Notes under the pieces: generated by a model
Databases searched by the model: none
Seen by the model: only the letters and a program-made list of their open reading frames with translations
What the model was told of the DNA's origin: nothing
Part shown: positions 1 to 7,273 of the stretch, piece by piece
How the letters are laid out: every line of letters begins with the position of its first letter
How positions within the stretch are numbered: the first letter of the stretch is position 1
Assembly: GCF_004634215.1 (NCBI RefSeq)
Contig: NZ_SMMH01000065.1
Span: forward strand, 1 to 8,872
Length of the DNA stretch: 8,872 nt
From: Deinococcus fonticola
Lineage (GTDB): Bacteria > Deinococcota > Deinococci > Deinococcales > Deinococcaceae
Direction: 5' to 3'
Made by a program: the position numbers and the translations under genes

Positions 1-2
1 GC

Positions 3-89
3 GTCGCAGGCAGTATTAAGGAGTTATTGGCGATGACACCAGATGTTCATTATATTTCACAGCATTCCCATACATTTCCTCTATACTGA
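3..89 (+). CDS. C-terminal end of an unidentified ORF, entering from the left edge
   Basis: A plus-strand frame is open from the window edge and ends at TGA 87-89, giving about 28 residues that finish in HSHTFPLY. The frame contains an internal ATG at 33 preceded by AAGGAG (19-24), so it could instead be an 18-codon mini-ORF. I do not recognise the protein. It is too short to judge coding character, and the following 230 bases are AT-rich and empty, so this may be a chance frame. Confidence 0.25.
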   Translation, partial: VAGSIKELLAMTPDVHYISQHSHTFPLY

Positions 90-182
90 AATTAATTTTA
101 GAGTATCGGACGAGTTTGCCCAAACGACCGTTTCCGCAACACTCTTAGCCCCCCGATGAATTGAGCCTCCCCGCGTTGCAAA

Positions 183-218
183 ATCATATTGCTAAACGAG
201 AATCAATGGCAATATGAT
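183..218. repeat. Inverted repeat in the AT-rich gap before the resolvase gene
   Basis: ATCATATTGC (183-192) is repeated as its exact reverse complement GCAATATGAT (209-218), around a 16-base spacer. It sits in the 90-325 stretch, which otherwise shows no gene, no recognisable transposon end and no RNA gene. The arms are AT-rich and not followed by a T-run. A terminator is therefore unlikely; an operator-like site or chance are equally possible. Confidence 0.35.
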
Positions 219-325
219 CATGCAGCAAAAAGGGAGTCTCAAAAATTTTGGTAATATTTGCGTGAACAACTTGAAATTTTTTATAAAAAGCAATTTTGAA
301 AAATGCCTTCGCTTATTAAAAAGAA

Positions 326-883
326 TTAGCTTTTCAACGACTGGTATAGCGTATCTCGGTTGATACCCAAGTCACGGGCAATCACGGTCTTGGCTTCACC
401 AGCGGCCACCCGTTGGCGGGCCTGCTCGACCTGCTCCGGCGTTAGCGCCCGCTTACGGCCCTTGTACTTGCCTGCCTGTTTGGCCTTGGCGATCCCCTCT
501 CGCTGATTTTCGAGGTTCTGAGCGCGAAGAAACTCAGCTACAGCTCCCAGCATGGTCAGCAGGAGGGTATTCATCGGGTTATCCTCGCCCGTGAAAATGA
601 CGCCCTCACGCTGAAATTCCACTCGTATACCACGCCCCGACAGCTCAGTCACGATGCGCCGCAGGTCATCCACATTGCGGGCCAGCCTGTCCATCGAGTG
701 AACAATCACGGTATCGCCCTCGCGGACGTAGGCCAGCAGCTCCTGTAACTTGGGCCGCTTGGCATCCTTGCCGCTGGCTTTGTCTTCAAAAATCCTGTCC
801 AGTTCCACGCCATCAAGCTGCCGTGCAGTGTTCTGGTCTGTGCTGCTGACACGGATGTAACCGACGCGCTGACCTCTTGCCAT
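326..883 (-). CDS. tnpR: Serine recombinase, resolvase/invertase family (TnpR-like)
   Basis: This 185-residue protein belongs to the small serine recombinases that cut and rejoin DNA at short paired sites, typically resolving transposon cointegrates or plasmid multimers. The catalytic domain covers about residues 6-120. GYIRVSS places the nucleophile at Ser13 with Arg11 beside it, and MDRLARN (64-70) carries the conserved active-site arginines. The long E-helix ends around AQNLENQREGIAKAK (121-135). KGRKR and a C-terminal helix-turn-helix (about 147-183, ending LGINRDTLY) give DNA binding. The length equals that of a complete Tn3-type resolvase. The ATG at 883 has a purine-rich GGGGGAG just upstream, with a short spacing of only 2 nt. 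The res-like subsites lie directly upstream at 897-1024. No Tn3-type transposase is visible in the window, so this is either the leftover of a transposon or a stand-alone resolution cassette. A diverged partial copy lies at 3642-3833. Confidence 0.93.
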   Translation of the reverse strand: MARGQRVGYIRVSSTDQNTARQLDGVELDRIFEDKASGKDAKRPKLQELLAYVREGDTVIVHSMDRLARNVDDLRRIVTELSGRGIRVEFQREGVIFTGEDNPMNTLLLTMLGAVAEFLRAQNLENQREGIAKAKQAGKYKGRKRALTPEQVEQARQRVAAGEAKTVIARDLGINRDTLYQSLKS

Positions 884-896
884 ATCTCCCCCGTCA

Positions 897-1024
897 TGTC
901 GGTCTAGGGTTTAGACTTACCCCGACATATGCCGGAATATAGCAGATTGGATTCTATCCCGACACCCAGAAGCCGATTTCATCAGGGAACCTATCTGTCG
1001 GGTTTGGGTATACCCTAAAGCCAC
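897..1024. promoter_or_regulatory. Putative res site with three resolvase-binding subsites
   Basis: Three imperfect inverted repeats built on TGTCGG/CCGACA lie between the resolvase start and the next gene: 897-927 (31 bp), 930-964 (35 bp) and about 997-1024 (28 bp). Tn3-type res regions hold three subsites, with the ~28-bp crossover site I farthest from tnpR, a ~34-bp site II and site III next to tnpR. That order and these sizes fit well. The distal site has the palindromic core GGGTATACCC (1006-1015) centred on an AT dinucleotide at 1010-1011, the expected crossover. Centres of sites I and II are about 63 bp apart, close to six helical turns. The site assignment is by eye and is inference. 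The tnpR promoter probably lies inside this region, which would give autoregulation. Confidence 0.62.
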
Positions 1025-1804
1025 TTAGGTTGCTTTGCTTAACTCTTCCTCGAAATCGCTACGAAATGATGCGGCAAGCTGCAAGAACGCATCCAGATAT
1101 TGAATCCGCTTTTCGATTGCGTTCTTAGATAAATTAGTTGAAAGAGAGTTAACTGAGTCTCGGCTGTCGTCCTCGATACTCCGACAATCCATTTCGTCAT
1201 CCGGGTCAAGATCCCCAACCAGATTCAGAATGACTTGAACATCGAAATCTGGAGAGAATTCAGAGGTGTGCTTCAGCCAAGCTCGGACGTTCGAGTCCGT
1301 CACACGTAGGGCCGCCAGTTGCAAAACACTTTCGATCAAAATCCTGGCTGTCTTATCGATACTGAGCGCCATTCGCAGCCAGGATTTTGCGTCGTCCAAA
1401 TCTGATGGGTTTTGATCATCTGGTTTGTCCCAATGGTGCTGCCACTCAATGTAGAAGGGGTCTTCGTTTTCTGGGTTTAATCGCTGAAGGGTTTCGAAAA
1501 TCGGCGTGAAGTCCGTGAATGGACTGCGTTCATTCGGCAACGCGTGTCGATGCTGCCAAAGCTTCATGATGCTGTTGAAGCAGCGTTCCTCTGCCTCAAC
1601 TTTTTCTGTGCCCGTTGCACTGTCAGCAATGGCAATTTGTTCAGTGATGTAGTGTGCAATCCACCTCGAGAGCGTGTCAACGCCCGGCTCGAGTTTAAGT
1701 TCCTGCACCAACGCTTTCCCTAAGTTGATAGCTTGTTGCTGTCGTTCGGAGCGTTCCGTCTGCTGAGAGGAGATAAACCCTGCTGACTGGTGGTCTGTAT
1801 TCAT
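1025..1804 (-). CDS. Uncharacterised 259-residue soluble protein, second gene of an overlapping pair
   Basis: I cannot assign a function. The protein is acidic and predicted soluble, with no signal peptide or membrane segment. It appears mostly helical, with stretches such as RQQQAINLGKALVQEL near the N-terminus and a final helix-rich segment (about 225-257). The ATG at 1804 is well supported by GGGAGG (1811-1816 on the complement) with 6-nt spacing. Its first 37 codons overlap the end of the upstream minus-strand gene in another frame, which implies co-transcription and translational coupling with it. The stop codon abuts the putative res crossover subsite (997-1024). The upstream partner is truncated by an IS6 element, so this gene may have lost its native promoter and may be silent or read from the IS. 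I have a vague memory of similar RQQQAI-type hypothetical proteins next to larger partners, but I cannot name a family. Confidence 0.75.
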   Translation of the reverse strand: MNTDHQSAGFISSQQTERSERQQQAINLGKALVQELKLEPGVDTLSRWIAHYITEQIAIADSATGTEKVEAEERCFNSIMKLWQHRHALPNERSPFTDFTPIFETLQRLNPENEDPFYIEWQHHWDKPDDQNPSDLDDAKSWLRMALSIDKTARILIESVLQLAALRVTDSNVRAWLKHTSEFSPDFDVQVILNLVGDLDPDDEMDCRSIEDDSRDSVNSLSTNLSKNAIEKRIQYLDAFLQLAASFRSDFEEELSKAT

Positions 1805-2533
1805 GGTGATCCTCCCTCCGCCTGTACGAAGATCTCAAGAACCTTCGCTGGATTTCAATTTTGATAATCAAGACGCGGTTAAGCGTCTGGCAAAGCGTTT
1901 TGAGGAATGTCAGAGAAGCGAGCATGCGTGAACCCTCACGATCACTGGTCTCTTGCTCATTGCTACGCCCCTTCTTGTACTCCCCCCACAGTTCGGAGAC
2001 GATTACCTCGGTACCATCGCTCGAAGTCCATACCCGATTCTCTTTGTCGGCGATTATTCCGTACTGATCCAGGATGCGGCTGTCAATAGTATCGGGCGGA
2101 TAGCGAATGTTCCCCGCGTGCGGGTCGAAATCATCCAATCTGTTGGATGTGTCATGACTCGTGATCCATCCTCGGAGTTCAAAAGGGGGCGTGTTGAATT
2201 CCATCAGGTCTTCGCCGAAGGCTGGGAGCTTGAAGTCGTTTGGATCAACGCATGTACTCAGGGCGTTGAGCAGCGCCTGAGCAGTGGATGGGGCGACCAG
2301 TGCACTGGCGATCCGGAAGGTCTCGTTGCGCTCGCGATCGCCATCATCCCAGTAGCCGTCTACGCAGAGCCAGGTGCGTCCCTTTCGATCCGTCAGCAGC
2401 CCTTCCATGAAGTCGGTTTCGTCGGTTCCGGCTTCATCTTGCCACGAGTCGGTCACAGCTTGCCCTAGCCAACTGGGACGCTTGAGTGGGGCTGGGTCAC
2501 GCCGATCTGCAAGCCAACGACCATCAGCGCGGG
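1695..2533 (-). pseudogene. C-terminal part of a larger unknown protein, cut by the IS6 element
   Basis: The obvious start is GTG at 2456 (253 residues), but the same frame stays open upstream through 2533, exactly to the IS6 left end. It first meets a stop inside the IS (2574-2576). The extra codons read like protein (ADGRWLADRRDPAPLKRPSWL), so the native gene very probably began farther right and lost its N-terminus. The remaining sequence is a soluble, mixed alpha/beta segment rich in Trp and Asp, with an ELRGWITSHDTSNRLDDFDPH stretch near the middle and a basic EIQRRFLRSSYRRRE segment followed by YRPPVSRVYLL near the end. The last 37 codons overlap the 1025-1804 gene in another frame. Both frames look protein-like there, so the overlap appears genuine. 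Function unknown; large multidomain proteins paired with a small downstream partner would be consistent. Confidence 0.65.
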
Positions 2534-2550
2534 GGTTCTGGCAAGTTAAC
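2534..2550 (+). repeat. IS6 left terminal inverted repeat
   Basis: GGTTCTGGCAAGTTAAC matches the reverse complement of 3319-3335 at 16 of 17 positions. The single mismatch is G versus C at base 12. A further G outside each end also matches, so the true tip may be one base farther out. Confidence 0.85.
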
Positions 2551-2569
2551 GCTGATAGGCTCCTGAGCT

Positions 2570-3280
2570 GTGACTAACCGGAAACCCTATCGACACCGTT
2601 TCCCACTGAGCGTGATTGGGTATGCCCTGTGGCTGTACCACCGCTTTCCGCTTAGCCAACGTGATGTTCAAGAGCTTCTTCATGAACGAGGAATCCACGT
2701 CAGTCACGAAACCCTTCGCCAGTGGAACATCAAATTCGCTCCGCTCCTCACTGAGGAATTGCGCCACCGGGAACCCCGTCGGGGTTCCCGGTGGCATCTG
2801 GATGAGGTGCATGTTGTCGTTGGTGGGATCAAACACTGGCTTTGGAGAGCGGTGGATGAACAGGGTGCCGTGCTGGACGTCCTCCTACAGGAACACCGTG
2901 ATACTGAGGCCGCCAAAACATTCTTTACTCGCTTGCTGAGGGAATACGACGTCCCACAGGCCATTCATACAGATAAGCTCTGGAGTTATGGTGCAGCTAT
3001 CCGGGAATTACCCGTGCTCCACGGCGTGGAGCACGTCCAAGTGGTATCGAGTGCTCGCTGCAACAATCTGGTCGAACAATCACATCGACCGACCAGACAA
3101 CGGGAACGACAGCAAATCGGATTCAAAAGACGACGACGAACTCAGGAATTCCTCGCTCTGCACGCCCGCACTGCCAATCTTCATCGCCAGACCAGAACCA
3201 CAGTCCCAGCCAGTCAAAGACGAGTGAATCAGACCTCCGCAACGCGGGTATGGCATGAAGCGTTGCAACAAGCAGCCTGA
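2570..3280 (+). CDS. IS6-family DDE transposase
   Basis: This 236-residue protein catalyses replicative transposition of the surrounding IS. The N-terminus (MTNRKPYRHRFPLSVIGYAL) and the FPLSQRDVQELLHERGIHVSHETLRQW stretch (residues 26-52) form the characteristic helix-turn-helix DNA-binding region of the family. The catalytic RNase H-like triad is complete: Asp78 in RWHLDE, Asp135 in IHTDK and Glu169 in NNLVEQ, followed by the usual HRPTRQRER...GFKRRR basic tail. The start is GTG, with only a weak ribosome site, 36 bases inside the left end. The mRNA contains two strong perfect hairpins with 3-nt loops (2763-2795, 3013-3035) and a third across the stop codon. Length and motifs indicate an active or recently active copy. 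Confidence 0.95.
   Translation: MTNRKPYRHRFPLSVIGYALWLYHRFPLSQRDVQELLHERGIHVSHETLRQWNIKFAPLLTEELRHREPRRGSRWHLDEVHVVVGGIKHWLWRAVDEQGAVLDVLLQEHRDTEAAKTFFTRLLREYDVPQAIHTDKLWSYGAAIRELPVLHGVEHVQVVSSARCNNLVEQSHRPTRQRERQQIGFKRRRRTQEFLALHARTANLHRQTRTTVPASQRRVNQTSATRVWHEALQQAA
2763..2795 (+). repeat. Perfect hairpin inside the IS6 transposase gene (15-bp stem)
   Basis: GCCACCGGGAACCCC (2763-2777) and its exact reverse complement (2781-2795) are separated by a GTC loop. The hairpin lies within the codons for HREPRRGSRWH, immediately before the first catalytic aspartate (D78). There is no T-run after it. It could slow ribosomes or RNA polymerase, or fold in single-stranded DNA. Confidence 0.7.
3013..3035 (+). 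repeat. Perfect hairpin inside the IS6 transposase gene (10-bp stem)
   Basis: CGTGCTCCAC (3013-3022) pairs with GTGGAGCACG (3026-3035) around a GGC loop, within the codons for the VLHGVEHV segment between the second Asp and the catalytic Glu. Like the hairpin at 2763-2795 it has a 3-nt loop and a GC-rich perfect stem. Confidence 0.65.
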
Positions 3281-3305
3281 AACTCAGGCTGCACTTCGGG
3301 TCGTT

Positions 3306-3306
<1 letters not shown>
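3272..3306 (+). terminator. Possible transcription terminator at the end of the IS6 transposase gene
   Basis: GCAGCCTGA (3272-3280) and TCAGGCTGC (3284-3292) form a perfect 9-bp stem with an AAC loop; the left arm contains the transposase stop codon. A short CGTTTTA run follows about 10 bases later (3302-3306), farther away than in a textbook intrinsic terminator, so termination may be weak. Confidence 0.4.
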
Positions 3307-3833
<527 letters not shown>

Positions 3834-3834
3834 T

Positions 3835-4812
3835 TCAGCTCCAGGGATCAGCTCCCCGCACCCAATCCCAGAACAACTGAAGCACGGTACGCTGATCTGA
3901 CAGTACTTGGGCCTCACCAATCATCCCTGGCAACAGCGGTCTTTCTTTAAGGGTAAGGTTGCCACGAGGCAGACTCACTTCCACCTGGTAGAGCACCAGC
4001 CCCGTGCTAGACACCTCACTGGTCGGAGAAACGCCGCTCAATTTACCTTTGGTTACGCCGTATTTCTGGCGTGGGTAGCCATTCCAGGCAATCTGAACCT
4101 GTGCGCCTGTCTTCAGTTTAGGGCGGTCTTTTTCATTTGCTGTCCCTTTAAACACCATTGGAACACCTGCTGGAAGTATGGCAAGCATGCTCTGACCAGC
4201 CCCCAGGGTCTGACCGACATGTAGATCACTGACTTGCATCACCTGCCCGTCAATTGGGCTGGTCACCTCAACTTTCTGGTTCAAGGTCAGCAGTTTCAAC
4301 TGTGCCTCTGCTGAGGCCAGTCTAGATCGTGCTTGTCGGAGAGCGGCCTGGGCGCTGTTTACTGCCGCTTCAGCCGCTTCCATATCAGCACGGGGCACCC
4401 CCCCCACGTTGTAAACAGTTCGCACACTGCTTTCCTGCCGCTGCTTGTTCTGCAAGTCAATCTCAGCCTGGGCAATGTCCTGGCGGGCTTGTGTGGCTGC
4501 ATTCTGTTGAATCGAGAGTTGTAGAGCGGCGTCCTGCGAATCACGACTCAGCGCATCTAGGGTGAACAGCAAGTCTCCTTTACTCACCTTCTGCCAGAGC
4601 TTGACTTGATTCTTCACTACACGACCAGCACTCGGAACGTTCACCTGAACAGGCTCCAGCTGGGGGGTCAGGGTTCCCCTGACCAATGCATAAACCCTAA
4701 CATTTGCCACGGAAGCCCAGATAATGGCGGCTAGCAGACTGAGTGCTAGGAACCACAGCATCAAGCGGGGCAAGCGGTGCAAAGGTTGTTCCCATTGAAC
4801 AGCTTGCATCAT
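3835..4812 (-). CDS. HlyD-family membrane-fusion (periplasmic adaptor) protein of a peptide exporter
   Basis: This 325-residue protein is the likely adaptor that works with the adjacent ABC exporter to carry a peptide across the envelope. A short cytoplasmic N-terminus precedes one membrane anchor (about residues 15-36, RLMLWFLALSLLAAIIWASV). Next come the first half of a lipoyl/barrel-sandwich domain (about 45-85, NVPSAGRVVKNQVKLWQKVSKGD), a long Ala/Gln-rich coiled-coil hairpin (about 92-177), the second lipoyl half with VTSPIDGQV (183-191), and a beta-barrel segment ending in PLLPGMIGEAQVL. It is shorter than classical type I secretion HlyD proteins, as is common for bacteriocin-type adaptors. 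Its ATG (4812) overlaps the exporter stop as ATGA, implying coupled translation. The C-terminus appears natural although it ends beside the resolvase remnant. Confidence 0.93.
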   Translation of the reverse strand: MMQAVQWEQPLHRLPRLMLWFLALSLLAAIIWASVANVRVYALVRGTLTPQLEPVQVNVPSAGRVVKNQVKLWQKVSKGDLLFTLDALSRDSQDAALQLSIQQNAATQARQDIAQAEIDLQNKQRQESSVRTVYNVGGVPRADMEAAEAAVNSAQAALRQARSRLASAEAQLKLLTLNQKVEVTSPIDGQVMQVSDLHVGQTLGAGQSMLAILPAGVPMVFKGTANEKDRPKLKTGAQVQIAWNGYPRQKYGVTKGKLSGVSPTSEVSSTGLVLYQVEVSLPRGNLTLKERPLLPGMIGEAQVLSDQRTVLQLFWDWVRGADPWS

Positions 4813-6938
4813 TCCGGCAGCCTCAAGGCCTCACTACAACTTGTTGATTTGTAGGGCCGGATGGTTCCTTCGACCAGTTTCAATACCTGATCTGCCGGAG
4901 CCATCAGCGCTGGGCGGTGAGTAATCACCAACAGAGTACGGTTTCCTTTCAACTGCTCCAAAATCTGCACCACCCTAGCTTCCCGATCCATGTCCAAGGT
5001 CGCGGTCGGTTCGTCCAGAATAAGCACTTCCGCATCTGAGAGGAGTAGACGGGCAATGCCCAGCATCTGGCGTTCTCCGCTGGACAGACGGTGAGGACTA
5101 TCACCGCCCAGGGTGGTCTGCAATCCTTCAGGCAATCGTCGAATGACACTATCCATCTGTAGGGCCTGCATGACAGCTCTGACACGGGCCTCATCTACTT
5201 GCCGTCCCAGGGTTAGGTTATCCAGCATAGAAGCATAGAACATGGGTACTTCCTGGCGCTGGTAAGCCACACGATTACGAACAGCTTCAGGCGTGTAATC
5301 AGTTAGGGAAACACCATCCCAGAGAATCGTGCCTCCTGTCGGTTCCAGCAGAGAAGTCAGGACATTACAGAGAGTGGTTTTCCCTGAACCATTCGACCCT
5401 AACAGCACGGTATACGAACCTTTTGCCAAGGTCATATTCACGTCACTAAGAATGGGACGGTCAGGAAGATGGCTGAATTTAAGGTGCTCGACGGTTAGAA
5501 CATCCTTGAGTGATTCCAGGTGAGTGTTTTTCCCGGTATCTGTTTCGGTGGGCAATTCCAAAATTTCCGCGAGGCGATCTGAGGAGACTATACCCTGTTG
5601 TACCGACTGCACCATGCCAATCAGGGTGGATAGCGCACCTACAGCATTGTTCGTCAGACCGTAGGTGGCAACCAGCTGTCCTACGGATAGCTTGGTTTCA
5701 AGAACTTGCGTTGCCCCGTACCACAGGGTTAGCAGTGATCCAAGGCTTCCCAGAAGACCGAACACCACGCCACTATTGTTGCTGATCATAAATCCCCGCC
5801 AGGACTGATCCATGACGCCACTGATCTGGTTGCGTCCCCGCATGGTAGCCCAACGTTCAGCACTGAATGCCTTGAGGGCTGAAATGCCTTCCAGACTGCC
5901 AATCATGAAACTGTTCAGCTCCCCACTCTTTTTGAGGACTTTGCGGCTATTATCACGCAGGCGAGGGGAGATCACCAAAACATAGAGAATGTTCAAGATC
6001 AGGCTTAATGAAGCTACTAATGCCAGTTGGATGTTGTAAAAGAGTAGAAGACTAAGACTGAAGAGAAGCGTTAGAACAGCCACTGGGACAGTGATCATAA
6101 GATTCGTGAGCACGCCTCGAACTGCGTTTAGATCCTCGTTACGTTGTAAGAGATCACCGACAAGACGCGTCTGGTGAATTCTTAATGGTAGATTGAGCAG
6201 ATGATGCAGGTAGCCCATTTGCATCTTGTAATTCAGCGCCATGCCCAAGTAGCTGGAGAGGTGTGACCGGAAAGTACTGACCAGGGTTTGCAGTACAGCA
6301 AATCCAAGTATGGCCCACAGTATGTAAGGAAGAAGTTGTCGCTCACCAAAAGTGAGGACACGATCAAACAGCACCTGTGACAATAATGGACTAATAAGGG
6401 AAAAGCTACTTAGCATGATAGTGCCGAAGAGTATTTCAATTAAAATAGGAATCGACCCACGAAAGTGGGTTAGGTGAGATAGAAGACCCTGAATGCCTCG
6501 CTTTCCGATAAAATTTCCCTTCTCAAATTCTGGAAGAGGCTGAAAAAAAAGCAGATTACCTGTCCATTTTTTTTCCAATTCATCATGATCGATTTTTCTG
6601 ATTCCTATAGCCGGATCAGCAATTAATATTGATTTTGAGTCTATCCTAAATAGAACGACGTAATGATTGCTTTCCCAATGTAGTATCAGGGGTAGGTTAA
6701 TTGATTCCAGGCTATGAGATCTGGTTCTGAATGCCTTACAACTCAACCCCAAATTCTCGCCTGCTCTTTTTAATCCAGCCATTGTCGTGCCGCTCTGCGT
6801 AGTTCCGGCCAAGCCTCTCAAAATATAAAGCGCTTCTTGGCGCCCCCAATATTTCAATACCATGGCGAGGCATGCAGCGCCACAATCTGTTTGATCAACC
6901 TGCCTTACAAAATATTTACTGTAACGACGCAATTGCAT
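4809..6938 (-). CDS. Peptidase-containing ABC transporter (C39 protease, permease and ATPase fused)
   Basis: This 709-residue inner-membrane exporter should cleave a double-glycine leader from a peptide and pump the product out. The N-terminal C39 cysteine-protease domain (about 1-135) shows VRQVDQTDCGAAC with the oxyanion Gln13 and nucleophile Cys19, then His92 in SNHYVVL and Asp108 in ADPAIG, so the triad is complete. A six-helix permease spans about 155-450. The ATPase (about 480-695) has Walker A GSNGSGKT (514-521), Q-loop near 560, signature LSSGE (618-622), Walker B VLILDE (638-643) and the switch His674 in ITHRP. The start ATG 6938 is one base after the preceding stop, with GAGCGA as a weak ribosome site. 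The double-glycine precursor at 8345-8620 is the obvious substrate. The 5' protease part is more AT-rich than the ATPase part. Confidence 0.96.
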   Translation of the reverse strand: MQLRRYSKYFVRQVDQTDCGAACLAMVLKYWGRQEALYILRGLAGTTQSGTTMAGLKRAGENLGLSCKAFRTRSHSLESINLPLILHWESNHYVVLFRIDSKSILIADPAIGIRKIDHDELEKKWTGNLLFFQPLPEFEKGNFIGKRGIQGLLSHLTHFRGSIPILIEILFGTIMLSSFSLISPLLSQVLFDRVLTFGERQLLPYILWAILGFAVLQTLVSTFRSHLSSYLGMALNYKMQMGYLHHLLNLPLRIHQTRLVGDLLQRNEDLNAVRGVLTNLMITVPVAVLTLLFSLSLLLFYNIQLALVASLSLILNILYVLVISPRLRDNSRKVLKKSGELNSFMIGSLEGISALKAFSAERWATMRGRNQISGVMDQSWRGFMISNNSGVVFGLLGSLGSLLTLWYGATQVLETKLSVGQLVATYGLTNNAVGALSTLIGMVQSVQQGIVSSDRLAEILELPTETDTGKNTHLESLKDVLTVEHLKFSHLPDRPILSDVNMTLAKGSYTVLLGSNGSGKTTLCNVLTSLLEPTGGTILWDGVSLTDYTPEAVRNRVAYQRQEVPMFYASMLDNLTLGRQVDEARVRAVMQALQMDSVIRRLPEGLQTTLGGDSPHRLSSGERQMLGIARLLLSDAEVLILDEPTATLDMDREARVVQILEQLKGNRTLLVITHRPALMAPADQVLKLVEGTIRPYKSTSCSEALRLPE

Positions 6939-6939
6939 T

Positions 6940-7263
6940 TTATCGCTCTTGTATGATTTTACGATTTTTTACGCGCCTTATAACGATTAAATTATTTATA
7001 AGATTGAATATTCCCATAACAAAGAAAATGAAAAGTATTACATCTAAGCTCGGAAATAAATAGGTTATCATAAAAACGAGAGTACAGTATAGTAATAATG
7101 TGGTCATTATTGTTTTAAAAACACCGAATCTTATAAAAAATTTAGACAATACTAAATTTTCCTCTTCATAATTGCCTTTATTCTTTTCAATTGCCCAATA
7201 TGTTAGAAGCATATCAACAATATAAAGAAATATACAAGATAAAGGTAATAAAACTGTTTTCAT
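6940..7263 (-). CDS. Small integral membrane protein, candidate immunity or accessory factor
   Basis: This 107-residue protein has about three hydrophobic segments (roughly 4-24, 48-70 and 73-95) and a basic C-terminal tail (RRVKNRKIIQER), consistent with a cytoplasmic C-terminus. The YIVDMLLTYWAIEKNKGNYEEEN region resembles the D-x-x-LT...E-N pattern of small DUF5658-like membrane proteins; I could not verify this. The ATG at 7263 follows GAGG, which overlaps the upstream stop, and its own stop is one base before the ABC exporter start. Its position inside a peptide-export operon, small size and membrane topology fit a self-protection protein. That role is inferred from context only. The gene is strongly AT-rich compared with the HlyD gene. 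Confidence 0.8.
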   Translation of the reverse strand: MKTVLLPLSCIFLYIVDMLLTYWAIEKNKGNYEEENLVLSKFFIRFGVFKTIMTTLLLYCTLVFMITYLFPSLDVILFIFFVMGIFNLINNLIVIRRVKNRKIIQER

Positions 7264-7273
7264 TTTAAGATCC

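Noticed and set aside
1..325. Tn3-family transposase or terminal inverted repeat downstream of the resolvase
   Set aside because: No GGGG-type 38-bp end or TnpA-like frame can be read in this AT-rich stretch.
1953..2468. 171-codon plus-strand ORF
   Set aside because: It lies antisense to the truncated minus-strand gene, whose composition and continuity to the IS boundary are more protein-like; there is no ribosome site for the plus frame.
2546..2836. 96-codon minus-strand ORF
   Set aside because: It is antisense to the IS6 transposase gene, which has a complete DDE triad; its apparent sequence is a shadow.
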